The notes beneath the pieces are model-generated. The model searched no databases. It was given only the letters and a program-made list of their open reading frames with translations, and was not told the origin of the DNA. From the IMG/VR virus record IMGVR_UViG_3300047510_001668, positions 1 through 64,000 of that record: a stretch of 64,000 nucleotides of DNA. One strand, written 5' to 3'. Made by a program: the position numbers and the translations under genes. Below, piece by piece: positions 33,901 through 41,959 of this stretch. Source of the stretch: a virus. How positions within the stretch are numbered: the first letter of the stretch is position 1; each line of letters begins with the position of its first letter.

Positions 33901-35588
33901 CCTGTGGTGTCAGTACCCAATGCCACACTATCAGCAGCAATCGTGGTGGTAATGCTGATGTTCCCTGACCCATCAAATGCAGCACTTGTGCCTGTGACAT
34001 CACCCGACAATGTTAATGTACGTGCCGTTTGCCATGCAGTAGCTGTTGAAGCATTTCCAGTGACGTTACCTGTCACACTACCTATAAACGATGATGCTTG
34101 AACTGGCGCTAAAGCAAACGAGGCATGAGTGATGTCAATGTACGCCGAGGCATCAGGCTCAGGTGTGTACTGATGAAAGAACTTCCAACGACCATCTGAT
34201 TCATCTCGAAATAATCCAGCATGTCGGTATGTACCATCATTGTAATTACCGGCAAATCCCAAGTCAGGATGTGTGACAGTTGACCCAGAGTTGAGATAAA
34301 TCATGTTATCTTCAACCGCTAAGTTTGTGGCATTGATGGTCACAGTGGTACCTGACACGGTCAAGTTGCCGTCAATCACCATGTTACCCGTCACGTTCAC
34401 ATCATCATCCATGACAGTAGTACCACCTGTGGAATCAATGGTGAGATTTCCCGCAGAGGTATCAATTTCACCGGCGGCAGTGACACCAATACGAACATTG
34501 TCTGCCGTAACACCTGCAAATGTCACATTGTCAGTAGTGGCAACAGCTTGTCCAATTGAAATTTGTCCGGATGTGATGCTGACACCTGTACCTGCCGAGA
34601 AGTGAGCGCGAACTTCAGCAGCACTGGGTCCTGTATAAGTGATGACACCCGTACCTGAATTGTAACTTAAACTTCCGTCGCCCCCTGAATCAGTAACACT
34701 AATGGCAGCACGACTTCTTGTGTCCGTGTACCAAAGATTGATGGGACTGCCATCTTCAGCAATGTCATCTGTGACCAATGTTCTGGTGCCACCTAACGAT
34801 GTGGCAGTGCCATTGATGGTGATGCTGCTGTTGGTTAATGAACTGTTACCAATGTTACTTAATGTATTATCAGCTCCGCTGATGGTCTTGTTAGTGAGAA
34901 CTTGTGTTCCCGTCAATGTGGCAACAGTACTATCAATGGCGAACTGTCCTGACGTATAAGTTAATCCTGTGCCAGCACTTAAATGTGCGCGAACTTCTGT
35001 GGCGGAAGGACCTGTATAGGTGATGATACCAGTGCCATTATCATATGACAAACTTCCGTCACCGCCTGAATCCGTAACGCTGATGGCAGTTCTGGCACGA
35101 CTGTTTGTGAACCAAAGATTGACAGGTGTACCATCTTCTGAAATATCATCCGTGTACAATGTACCAGAAGCACCCAACGCCACCGACACACCATTGAAGG
35201 ATACACTGCTATTGGTGAGTGAACTGTTCCCAATGTTCGAGAGAGTGTTATTGCTTCCCGAAATTGTTTTGTTGGTAAGTGTATCCGATGTGGCTCTTCC
35301 CACCAATGTGTCAGTTGATGTTGGGAGTGTCAAGGTCCCAGTGTTACTGATACTGCTAATGATGGGTGAGGTTAATGTCTTGTTGGTAAGAACTTGTGAC
35401 CCAGTAAGAGTCACTAATGTATCATTACCTGCGGGGAGTGTAAGTGTAGCTGTGCCAGAAATGGCAATGGTCAAATCACCCGTCCCGGAAAGCCCTAGAC
35501 TGTTACCAGAGGCTCCAAGATTCGTGATGGTTTGATTATTGTTATCTAGCCCATTTTTTGCTACAAACCTTTTGTTAGTTGTCGCCAT
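30918..35588 (-). CDS. giant tail fibre with S74 chaperone
   Basis: This 1556-aa protein, the longest in the window, starts MATTNKRFVAKNGLDNNNQT, a common phage fibre opening. The N-terminal third consists of repeated 'LTGSQVLTNKTL' and 'NTLSNIGNSSLTNSSI' units; the block from about 345 to 500 is almost the same in protein as in the 1344-aa fibre. Middle parts hold GNYNSYSPTLTGTG, LPLSGGTLTGVVRL and a jelly-roll-like segment near 1230-1370 (FEIDPTWSQSELQEYFG, VDQDDVFMMECWIKDV) reminiscent of carbohydrate-binding beta sandwiches. The C-terminus is S74 (SDVRLKENIMNIENALDKVQ, HAGVIAQEVEQVLPEV), followed by a coiled coil. It is a trimeric fibre candidate with a possible glycan-binding domain. Confidence 0.87.
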   Translation of the reverse strand: MATTNKRFVAKNGLDNNNQTITNLGASGNSLGLSGTGDLTIAISGTATLTLPAGNDTLVTLTGSQVLTNKTLTSPIISSISNTGTLTLPTSTDTLVGRATSDTLTNKTISGSNNTLSNIGNSSLTNSSVSFNGVSVALGASGTLYTDDISEDGTPVNLWFTNSRARTAISVTDSGGDGSLSYDNGTGIITYTGPSATEVRAHLSAGTGLTYTSGQFAIDSTVATLTGTQVLTNKTISGADNTLSNIGNSSLTNSSITINGTATSLGGTRTLVTDDIAEDGSPINLWYTDTRSRAAISVTDSGGDGSLSYNSGTGVITYTGPSAAEVRAHFSAGTGVSITSGQISIGQAVATTDNVTFAGVTADNVRIGVTAAGEIDTSAGNLTIDSTGGTTVMDDDVNVTGNMVIDGNLTVSGTTVTINATNLAVEDNMIYLNSGSTVTHPDLGFAGNYNDGTYRHAGLFRDESDGRWKFFHQYTPEPDASAYIDITHASFALAPVQASSFIGSVTGNVTGNASTATAWQTARTLTLSGDVTGTSAAFDGSGNISITTTIAADSVALGTDTTGNYVASITNGSYITGGNGGSEGAALTLAVDATSANTASKVVARDASGNFSAGTITATLSGNASTVTNGVYTTDTGTVTNAMLAGSIANNKLANSTISGKALGTNLDTLTLAVSGTGLSGSQTYNGSSAVTFTVTSNATSANTASTIVARDSSGNFTAGTITAALSGNATTTSQRAFTSDISTTGQGRFTGWYSGNAATGFATEAGISGGQGYLIAYNRDTTSYGILNINGSTINIAPQGGSLTGPSGNIILHAGNYNSYSPTLTGTGASGTWSINVTGTAGSAPANGGTSTEVNGSRFSTTASSYVNFYTWAHFHGGTAYGLYFPSSGSMTHMYPSATTYGSFMVDGSRNGYWGAMFSTGVGNAGWMTTGNTTGFYNHTYGWKYYHESGVFYIYSGTYGGGTAYTALHSGNYGSYALPLSGGTLTGVVRLNSTAYFTADSATGYRFNSSNDAYNNMIIYDSGNVYIRGSLGVGTSSPSQALHITGYARMLGLVVDETGGTRSAFIGYEKNWTGSGSSNNLAIASETSNSLKFYTNGSATLRMELTTAGTLNVGGSVDSGAVSSYLSGYNAFGARVTNNAYFNFTGLNASGTRTFYVLGTGGAYFGDTVDFYGGVRRTNVRVSSDQNYPLGHYTPGETVFEIDPTWSQSELQEYFGSSSVSWVSDSTAPGGYAIQLSGPVYVGGVYNSGFPYIPVDQDDVFMMECWIKDVAGTNGHYMGSIDYNASFSSLGGNPGSYGYWVMLGSYPGTSWTRYVGYIGGFGSSTGQFVSGTKYWTPQALFNYGGQNTSYISGWKAIKVSHRGNHRFLNNVGIGGSHAPDVALSVNGYVHIGNGGNYLYMGGTVGNANSWGSRHYTSGGNHTINASAFQFDNVGYGSTWTVTFNSSGITASGNITAYSDVRLKENIMNIENALDKVQHIRGITYTRNDTGDTTKRHAGVIAQEVEQVLPEVVEENSSGIKHVAYGNMVGLLIEAIKELKKENEVLTTRINKLENN

Positions 35589-35600
35589 GATTCTCTATCC

Positions 35601-36737
35601 TCATGCGTTGATTGCCGTGGCAATCACTTTATAGGTTGTAACTGCATTGGTGGGTGTTGTCAGTAAACGAAGATTGCCACCAGAAACATCAGCCGTGAAC
35701 GTGGCCAAACTTCCTGATGTAGTAACGGTGCCATATTCTGTTATGAATGTATCTGTACCATCATGTATCACCATGACTTCTGTGACATGATAACTGGTAC
35801 TTGAAGTAACTTGAATGTGATATTTCACACTACGAAATGTTGAGGCAGAAATGCTATCCAACACTTGATCCACAGTGGTTGTGGAAGTTGTCAATGTCAC
35901 ACTTCTCACACCACCATTGGCAAATGTCACGCCAGCAAATGTAGGTGTAGCACCTGTGTGTATGTTTTGTGGGAGACTCAGGGTGACATCGGCAGAAACG
36001 GCACCTGACCCAACAACAGTGATTTGATTAGCGGTGCCGGTTATTGTGGACACATAGCTATCATTGGTAAGATTTAAATTCTTGTATGATAGAAGTTCCA
36101 CAACATCATTCAATGCCGCACCTGTATCAAGCACAAGACTTGTACCGTTGGTAGCGGTGTAATCATCTTCTGTCAATTTCACACCGTTCAAGAACACAGT
36201 GATGTGTCCTGCCTCATAATCCAATGTTTGAGCATTATCATCAGCACCTGTGAACGTGGTTTGTGATGCCGTGGCTGTGTATTTGTAGGTCTTGAATTGT
36301 GCAGTAATTTCATTCCAAATGTTCACAGTCTTGAATGAAACAATTTCAACCAGTTCACCCACATCGGCAGCAGTATCTAGAACAACACTTGTGCCATTGG
36401 TTGCTGTGTAATCTGATTCAGAAATTTTAATACCGTTGATGAACACGGTGAGATATCCAGGGGCGTAATCCAGGGTGTTGGCGTTATCATCAGCACCTGA
36501 GAACGTGGTTCGTGCAGACCCAGCAACAGTATAGGCAAATATTTCAAACTCTGAATTGGTGATGATACCACCTGTACTTCCTGATTGAAAGTAATCAATA
36601 GAGTTTGTATTTGTTCTATAGTATAATCTACCGTCTGTGTAATTCAGCGCCAGTTCGCCATAATCCAAATCACCGGTGGTGGGCGTTTTCGCCGCCACGG
36701 ATGACCGTTTGAGAATAACTTTATTTCCCATGTACAA
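35601..36737 (-). CDS. fibre-associated virion protein with duplicated FSGADD module
   Basis: This 378-aa protein opens MYMGNKVILKRSSVAAKTPT then TGDLDYGELALNYTDGRLYY, the 'G.LA.GELA.N..DG.LY' N-terminal motif of many phage fibre and tropism proteins. Two tandem copies of an 85-residue module follow at about 65-235: each has TTFSGADDNA(N/Q)TLDY, LTVFINGIK or ITVFLNGVK, then YTATNGTS and VVLDT. One more copy occurs in the gp8-like baseplate protein at 59316-61139. The C-terminal 120 residues are beta-rich (VTLTTSTTTVDQVLDSISAS). Likely an adaptor that binds a fibre to the baseplate or to another fibre. Confidence 0.6.
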   Translation of the reverse strand: MYMGNKVILKRSSVAAKTPTTGDLDYGELALNYTDGRLYYRTNTNSIDYFQSGSTGGIITNSEFEIFAYTVAGSARTTFSGADDNANTLDYAPGYLTVFINGIKISESDYTATNGTSVVLDTAADVGELVEIVSFKTVNIWNEITAQFKTYKYTATASQTTFTGADDNAQTLDYEAGHITVFLNGVKLTEDDYTATNGTSLVLDTGAALNDVVELLSYKNLNLTNDSYVSTITGTANQITVVGSGAVSADVTLSLPQNIHTGATPTFAGVTFANGGVRSVTLTTSTTTVDQVLDSISASTFRSVKYHIQVTSSTSYHVTEVMVIHDGTDTFITEYGTVTTSGSLATFTADVSGGNLRLLTTPTNAVTTYKVIATAINA

Positions 36738-36783
36738 AGCCCCTAAAAAGGATGAAACTAGATATAAAAATACCTAGTATGAG

Positions 36784-36817
36784 AAGAACTAGAGAGGTTG
36801 TTTCCCCTCTAGTTCTT
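36784..36817. other. hairpin overlapping end of small ORF
   Basis: Arms 36784-36794 (AAGAACTAGAG) and 36807-36817 are perfect over 11 bp. A run of T follows on the plus strand, while the minus strand, which carries the genes, has only TTCTTCTC. It could slow leftward transcripts or, more convincingly, stop rightward antisense ones. It contains the stop codon of the 52-aa gene. Confidence 0.45.
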
Positions 36818-36947
36818 TTTTTAACTTCTCAATTTCTTCAGTTAGCAACTTCACTTGTGTTGACAACATGATGTTGTCCATCATAGCGGACTTGTATCGT
36901 TCGCTTATTATAGTCATGTACTCATTCAATAATTTCGCATTATCCAT
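36789..36947 (-). CDS. 52-aa coiled-coil protein
   Basis: This short ORF starts at ATG 36947 with a good AGGTG site 5 nt upstream and reads MDNAKLLNEYMTIISERYKS, then QVKLLTEEIEKLKKELEGK, ending PL-stop. The second half is a clear heptad coiled coil. It fills most of the 220-nt gap between a fibre gene and the FSGADD protein, 10 nt after the fibre stop. A 65-aa coiled-coil protein lies in a similar position between fibre-type genes at 52660-52857. Possible small fibre chaperone or trimerisation partner; function inferred only from position and shape. Confidence 0.55.
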   Translation of the reverse strand: MDNAKLLNEYMTIISERYKSAMMDNIMLSTQVKLLTEEIEKLKKELEGKQPL

Positions 36948-36957
36948 TGTTCACCTA

Positions 36958-38361
36958 TTAATATGTACCGCCGTCAATCACGTTTGACCAAGTGGGAACA
37001 CCTGCGTTTGACTTCAAGATGTATGTGTCTGTGCCAGCTGCTGTGGCTTGAATGGCGCCTGTGCCGTTACCATACAATACACCGTTTGTGGTGAATGTTG
37101 TAGCACCTGTACCACCGTTAGGAACAGTCAAGGCCGAGGCAAGATTGGAAATGGTGCCGCCAGAAAGATTGGCGACGATGGTACCAATGGTGTATCCTGT
37201 GCCTGATGGATTCACTGTGGTTGAAGGTTCAGCTTCTAGACCTACGAAGAACTTGAAGATGTTGCTATCTGAAGCATCACGGAAGTACCCAGCATATTTC
37301 GTGGTGGCAGATTCTACATATTCACCGTACACACCTGAGTCCACAGAGTTGCCAGTGTTGTTATCAGCCAATTTCAACAATACGTCATCAATGGTGACGG
37401 TTGTAGAATTCACGATGGTGGATGAACCGTTCACTGTCAAGTTACCTGCAACAGTAACGTCAGCACCTGACAATGTGATGGCGGTTGAGCCTGATGATGA
37501 CTTGATATCATTACCTGTAACCTTCAAATCACCCACAACTTCCACATCACCTGAACCTGACATGGTAATGGCGGTTGTACCACCTGACATCTTGATGTCG
37601 TTGCCTGAAACAGTTAAATCACCTGCTACAGCAACATCACCTGAGCCAGAGAAAGTCAAAGCAGTTGTACCGCCTGACATCTTCACATCATTACCTGAAA
37701 CAGTCAAATCACCTGCCACGGCAACATCACCTGAACCTGACATGGTAATGGCGGTTGTACCACCTGACATCTTGATGTCGTTGCCACCTACTGTGATATC
37801 ACCTGTGATGGACACATCTGTGGCAAGAGCAAATGCTACTTGATTATTTGAAACTGTTGTAACAATCTGATTTGTAGTACCAGCAAATGTTAAAGTTTCA
37901 CCTGTGTTCAATGTGTCGGTGTTGGGTGTACCTTGATTGTCAGAAATGGTGATGCTGCTAACAACTTGACCCCAGGAAAGATTTCCTGAACCATCAGTTT
38001 GTAAGAAATACCCGTTGGTTGGTGTGATGGGTAAGGTGTATGTGATGTCTGCGGCCAATGTGTTTGGCGCCTTCATGATAATCTTGTTGCTACCGTTACC
38101 TGTACCTTCGAAGAATTCAACGGCACCACCCACACTTGATGTGGCAGGTGTCAAGAGTTCATCTACGGTATTGGTGTAATATTTACCACCAATCTTATCA
38201 ATAACTGCTGTGGTGCCGTCGGATGCAATGCTTTCGATATACAGAACAGCACCGGCACCATTCCCGGTTCTATCTTCTGAATATGCCAACTCGCCTTCGG
38301 CAAGGTCGCCCGTGGTGGGTGCTGCCACACCAGAAGAGCGTTTAATTTGAATAACTGTCAT
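36958..38361 (-). CDS. tail fibre-type protein with tandem beta repeats
   Basis: This 467-aa protein starts MTVIQIKRSSGVAAPTTGDL then AEGELAYSEDRTG, the same N-terminal class as the 378-aa protein downstream. Residues 190-310 carry four tandem copies of a 25-residue unit (VAGDLTVSGNDIKMSGGTTA and ITMSGSGD), expected to form a beta-helix or stacked beta stalk. The repeats are also visible as near-identical DNA at about 37500-37790. TIDDVLLKLADNNTGN and KYAGYFRDASDSNIFKFFVG follow, similar to the 'AGLFRDESDGRWKFF' module of the giant fibres. It ends VIDGGTY, shared with the 84-aa neighbour (NIDGGTY). It has no S74 domain. Probably a short or proximal fibre. Confidence 0.65.
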   Translation of the reverse strand: MTVIQIKRSSGVAAPTTGDLAEGELAYSEDRTGNGAGAVLYIESIASDGTTAVIDKIGGKYYTNTVDELLTPATSSVGGAVEFFEGTGNGSNKIIMKAPNTLAADITYTLPITPTNGYFLQTDGSGNLSWGQVVSSITISDNQGTPNTDTLNTGETLTFAGTTNQIVTTVSNNQVAFALATDVSITGDITVGGNDIKMSGGTTAITMSGSGDVAVAGDLTVSGNDVKMSGGTTALTFSGSGDVAVAGDLTVSGNDIKMSGGTTAITMSGSGDVEVVGDLKVTGNDIKSSSGSTAITLSGADVTVAGNLTVNGSSTIVNSTTVTIDDVLLKLADNNTGNSVDSGVYGEYVESATTKYAGYFRDASDSNIFKFFVGLEAEPSTTVNPSGTGYTIGTIVANLSGGTISNLASALTVPNGGTGATTFTTNGVLYGNGTGAIQATAAGTDTYILKSNAGVPTWSNVIDGGTY

Positions 38362-38379
38362 GTCTTACTCCAAAAGTGT

Positions 38380-38634
38380 TTAGTAGGTTCCACCATCTAT
38401 GTTAGGTAAATTTAATGATAATTCTTCGGGTGATTGTGTCACCCATGTTTCTTCCACAGAATCATAAATTAAGGTGTAACCATTATCTAAATCGTTGGAA
38501 TTGACATTTTTCAATTCTTCGAGATTCACAAGTGGCAATGATACCTTACGAATTGTTGTATTGATATCAGGTGCCGCATTTCCAACAGTTGTGGTGATGG
38601 CTCTGTTGGATGATGTTCTTACTGTTAAAGCCAT
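38380..38634 (-). CDS. 84-aa fibre-associated protein
   Basis: This small protein reads MALTVRTSSNRAITTTVGNA, then INTTIRKVSLPLVNLEELKN and ends LNLPNIDGGTY. Its last residues match the end of the 467-aa fibre protein encoded 18 nt downstream, and the YTLIYDSVEETWV stretch is typical of the segment before the end of such phage fibre proteins. It overlaps the BppU-like gene as TAATG. It may cap or join the fibre. No named family. Confidence 0.5.
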   Translation of the reverse strand: MALTVRTSSNRAITTTVGNAAPDINTTIRKVSLPLVNLEELKNVNSNDLDNGYTLIYDSVEETWVTQSPEELSLNLPNIDGGTY

Positions 38635-38975
38635 TAACGTGTGACCTCGGGTGTAACGGTAATGATGCCTTCAAGAACTCTTGTGACTTCACTGCCATCA
38701 CCTACAGGAGACACGATTTCCACATCATAGACATATCGTCCAGCCTTCAATGTTGATGTTTGAGCATCTGTCAATGAAATGGTTAATTCTCCTGAGGCGG
38801 GAGTTGCTGACACCACTGTGAACGCAGTGTATGACGTGGCACCATAACTCTTGCGCATTTGACTTCGTAGAGTGTATCCTGTCAGGTTCAATGCGTTTCC
38901 ATTGGCATCAGCTACTGTGATACTCAATGAGAATGTGGTGCCTTGGTCAATGACCAGATTCTTGATAGTTGCCAT
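38634..38975 (-). CDS. BppU/Ig-like virion protein
   Basis: Starting at the ATG at 38975, which has GGGAG about 9 nt upstream, gives 113 aa (MATIKNLVIDQGTTFSLSIT); a start at 38999 would overlap the octamer leader. The sequence GTTFSLSITVADANGNALNL, then TGYTLRSQMRKSY, then SGELTISLTDAQTSTL and KAGRYVYDVEIV matches the immunoglobulin-like N-terminal domain of BppU/DUF2479-type baseplate proteins, alone without the rest of BppU. It is the first gene after a double late-type octamer and starts the fibre operon that continues leftward. Confidence 0.65.
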   Translation of the reverse strand: MATIKNLVIDQGTTFSLSITVADANGNALNLTGYTLRSQMRKSYGATSYTAFTVVSATPASGELTISLTDAQTSTLKAGRYVYDVEIVSPVGDGSEVTRVLEGIITVTPEVTR

Positions 38976-38999
38976 AGGACTCCCGGAAAATACAACCAA

Positions 39000-39019
39000 T
39001 ATTTATATGTTTATTTATA
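39000..39019 (-). promoter_or_regulatory. tandem T4-late-type octamers
   Basis: The coding strand reads TATAAATAAACATATAAATATTGG: two TATAAATA copies at 39012-39019 and 39000-39007, 12 nt apart. The nearer one ends 25 nt before the ATG at 38975. Together with the gap they separate the sugar cassette from the fibre genes. Confidence 0.6.
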
Positions 39020-39030
39020 ACTGTCAGGCG

Positions 39031-39687
39031 TTAAACTATGGCATCCCACTTTCCCAAGGGGCAGGATGCTGCAGCTAACTGTGTTTTTGTTTTCATGAAA
39101 CACCCACATTCAGTGCACCGTTCAGTTTTGGAGTCGAATTTGTCACAGAATCTACACAGTTCCAATCTACGGTATCCTTCCTTGGCAGATGCCAGTACTG
39201 GTAGTCCTTTGGCGGCATTTTTGCCTGTTTTCCAGATGTCTTTGGCTAGATTTCTGGCTTGATGGAACACAGATGGATATTCTGACAAATCCTCATGAAT
39301 GTACTGCTCGGACTTCAGAACCTGCTCTTGCATCTTCTTACCAAATTTAGCCTCGTAGTACTCCAATCCTTCTTCCATCATCTTGTACGCCGTGTCAATA
39401 TCATGTTGCACATCATCTATGCAGTTGGTGGGACCACGCCAAAATGCCACGTTCAGGTTGTTGGGAAGAAAATAGTACAGTGAATTGGTCAACACTCTAG
39501 GGAAGGGCATGGAATCCTCTTGAAAACACATGGAGAACAACCCCACTGGTCGTGGATGTTTCTGCACTTCTTCCTTCAATTTTTCATGTAACACATTGTT
39601 GTCACAGTGTTCCATCACGAAAAACAGCACAGGATGATTGGAGGTGTTGATGATGTTGGTGATTTCTTTGTTGGTGTTTGGCAGCAT
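39031..39687 (-). CDS. zinc-ribbon protein of unknown function (DUF6171-like)
   Basis: This 218-aa protein ends in a Cys-rich ribbon: C178-x2-C181, C191-x2-C194-x-C196 and C209 (LCRFCDKF, RCTECGCFM, SCPLGKW). This ending is common in phage-encoded proteins near glycosylation or fibre genes, but its role is unknown. The first 150 residues have HPVLFFVMEHCDNNV, VGLFSMCFQEDSMPFPR and helix-rich YKMMEEGLEYYEAKFGKKMQ, and match nothing I know. It follows the fused methyltransferase-glycosyltransferase gene by 1 nt, so it is the last gene of the sugar cassette before the double octamer. Confidence 0.6.
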   Translation of the reverse strand: MLPNTNKEITNIINTSNHPVLFFVMEHCDNNVLHEKLKEEVQKHPRPVGLFSMCFQEDSMPFPRVLTNSLYYFLPNNLNVAFWRGPTNCIDDVQHDIDTAYKMMEEGLEYYEAKFGKKMQEQVLKSEQYIHEDLSEYPSVFHQARNLAKDIWKTGKNAAKGLPVLASAKEGYRRLELCRFCDKFDSKTERCTECGCFMKTKTQLAAASCPLGKWDAIV

Positions 39688-39688
39688 C

Positions 39689-41959
39689 TCAGTTTTCTCG
39701 ACGTTCTTCAGGTTTATAATGAGCTATTCTATTATGTAGTATGGGTGATGCCAGTAGCACAGCAGGACGAATGTTACCTTTTCTGGTTTCTTGAAAAATA
39801 TGGCTCATCCAGGTTTGTTCATAAGGATGTTCCCACGTGGTATCCAGAAACACTTTTTGATTGCCTTCTTTTCCCATAATCATGGGCCAATTGGCGTAGT
39901 ACACATCTCCTGAAGCATACAACATCCCATCAAAATAGTCAATCTTTTTGAATTCTGTTCTTGGACAATCTGGATCCAAACCTGTGATGGGTAAACTGTT
40001 GTAATCAGGCCATACACTTGTTCGAACTGCTTGAGGCACGTTGTACCAGGAACATTGAATGTAATTATCCATGAATACTTCTGTGAAAGACAGTTTCAAG
40101 TAATCAAACTTTTCCTTCTTCATGATTTTTTGCACTTTCTGCAACAATCCCGGTACATAGGTTTGTAACCCATTTCGGCAGACATTTATCACAGGGGGTT
40201 GCATTCCCATGTCATCTTCCAAAAAGATGTAGTAGTCACTATCCGACTCTTGAAAATGTTTGGCAGCTAGAAATCTTCCTCGATTGATGCCTAGATTTTC
40301 ATGTGTGATGATGTGTTCAAATCCATATTGTTCACATATCTTCTTGTTTTCCTGTCTTGCTTCTTCATTGGTGGAATTGTCAATCAGGATTTTCCTGGTG
40401 CTGTTCAACCATTCTGGATGTTTTTCATACGTGGATAGCGTATGACGAACCTGTTCAGGGAAATTGAAAGTCAACATGTACAAGGACAATTTCGTGTTGG
40501 ACAAGTCTAAATTCACAGGAGCGAATTTTTTTCGTTTCACTGGAACCGGTTCCAACACCACATTGTCATCAATGACATTTTGTACAAACTTCACAACCAA
40601 TCCATTACCATCTAATGCATATCGACGATACTTCTCAGGATGAAGATAGGACATAATGGTGAATACACTTTCTTCAGTTCCCAAATAGCCTTGATTGATG
40701 CTGCTGGACAATAGTGAGTAGTAGGTGCTATTGGCTTCTCGTATGATGTCTTTATGACCCCCAAATAATCCCCCTCGACATACGTAATTCACAGAGGCAT
40801 CTGACATCTTGTTCATTCCCTTGATGTCGAACCCATGAATTTCTGTATTGGTTTCATACGGATAGGATAGAAACAGGAAAGGATACAAATACATTTCCAA
40901 TTTTTCAAAGAAGTTGCTTTCTGTGAACAGTTTCCCATGTACTGTTTGTGTGATACCTGCGTCCAACCAGATGAAGTAGTCAGTGCTGAAAGGATTCCAA
41001 CACACGCTATCATGCAGAAGAAACATCTTGCTCATCACGATGGGGTTGTAATATTCCAGGGTGGCTTGAGGAGAATTTTTCAACCAACCATGCTCACCGG
41101 TTTGATTCACCCATTTTTCACTGGTTCTGATGGATTGCAATTTATCCCAGAATGGAGAAAACAAATTTTTCACATCATCTAGATTGAAAACTTTAATCAG
41201 TGTGTTGGCAGGATTTCTCCGTTCACGAACAAAATTTTCAAATTGTTCAGGAACAAACACAATCATGTTTTCATCACACTCCAGAAGATGGCTGAAATGT
41301 TCTAGATAATGTTCTGCGTTTCTTCCTGGGCGTTGAATGTCCCATAATCCTGTGACCACAGTGACGTTTTTTCTGTCGCTCTTGTATATCACCACATGAT
41401 TTCCTAGATTTTCCACTCTATGACCTAATGTAAACGCTTCAAATTCTTCCTTGTATTCAATGAACAATTCTTCAGTGCCTGGATATCCTCCAATGTCCTC
41501 AATCACATAGATGCCACCAGGATTCAATCTAGCCCATAAATTTTTCAAGGTTTTCATTTGGTACTTTGGGTCATGATTACCATCATCTATGATGATGTCA
41601 AAACGTAAATGGCTTAGATGATTTTGACATAGCATTTCATTGGATGAATCAAACAGAAGGGTTGTGATTCTGTTTTCTGAAAACATGCAATCATCGGCAA
41701 TGTCCACACCATACACGTGCGCATTAGAGAAATAATCTCTCCATACACGCAAAGACCCTCCTGGGGTGTAGTGACTGTAGTGTTGGGTGTTGCCTTGAAA
41801 ACTACTAGGATGTTCAGGATTCAATGTGCCTATCCCAATTTCCAAGATGGCTTTCACATTGGTTTTTATAGGTTCGAAAATTCTGGAATAGGTACGAGTG
41901 TAACCACTTAATGATTTATCCGTCCCGTATTTCTCCACCAATTCAATTAAGTTGCTCAT
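39689..41959 (-). CDS. methyltransferase / HtrL-YibB / GT2 three-domain fusion
   Basis: This 756-aa protein joins three enzymes. Residues 1-195 are a class I SAM methyltransferase: LVEKYGTDKS, ILEIGIGTL at 38-46, YGVDIADD and DIIIDDGNHD at 121-130. This is the type found in sugar O-methyltransferases of antibiotic pathways. Residues 198-480 resemble HtrL/YibB proteins of lipopolysaccharide clusters (VVTGLWDIQRPGRN, FIWLDAGI with the WxDAG motif at 331-335, GGLFGG). Residues 490-756 are a GT2 domain (LSLYMLTFNFPEQVRHTLST, IDNST, ENLGINRGR, FLEDDMG with EDD 581-583). It probably transfers and methylates sugars of one glycan. Its start overlaps the stop of the carbamoyltransferase gene as ATGA. 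Confidence 0.82.
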   Translation of the reverse strand: MSNLIELVEKYGTDKSLSGYTRTYSRIFEPIKTNVKAILEIGIGTLNPEHPSSFQGNTQHYSHYTPGGSLRVWRDYFSNAHVYGVDIADDCMFSENRITTLLFDSSNEMLCQNHLSHLRFDIIIDDGNHDPKYQMKTLKNLWARLNPGGIYVIEDIGGYPGTEELFIEYKEEFEAFTLGHRVENLGNHVVIYKSDRKNVTVVTGLWDIQRPGRNAEHYLEHFSHLLECDENMIVFVPEQFENFVRERRNPANTLIKVFNLDDVKNLFSPFWDKLQSIRTSEKWVNQTGEHGWLKNSPQATLEYYNPIVMSKMFLLHDSVCWNPFSTDYFIWLDAGITQTVHGKLFTESNFFEKLEMYLYPFLFLSYPYETNTEIHGFDIKGMNKMSDASVNYVCRGGLFGGHKDIIREANSTYYSLLSSSINQGYLGTEESVFTIMSYLHPEKYRRYALDGNGLVVKFVQNVIDDNVVLEPVPVKRKKFAPVNLDLSNTKLSLYMLTFNFPEQVRHTLSTYEKHPEWLNSTRKILIDNSTNEEARQENKKICEQYGFEHIITHENLGINRGRFLAAKHFQESDSDYYIFLEDDMGMQPPVINVCRNGLQTYVPGLLQKVQKIMKKEKFDYLKLSFTEVFMDNYIQCSWYNVPQAVRTSVWPDYNSLPITGLDPDCPRTEFKKIDYFDGMLYASGDVYYANWPMIMGKEGNQKVFLDTTWEHPYEQTWMSHIFQETRKGNIRPAVLLASPILHNRIAHYKPEERREN

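Noticed and set aside
36784-36823. Hairpin followed by T run as terminator of the minus-strand fibre operon
   Set aside because: The T run follows the stem only on the plus strand. On the gene strand there is no proper U tract, so I list it only as a hairpin.
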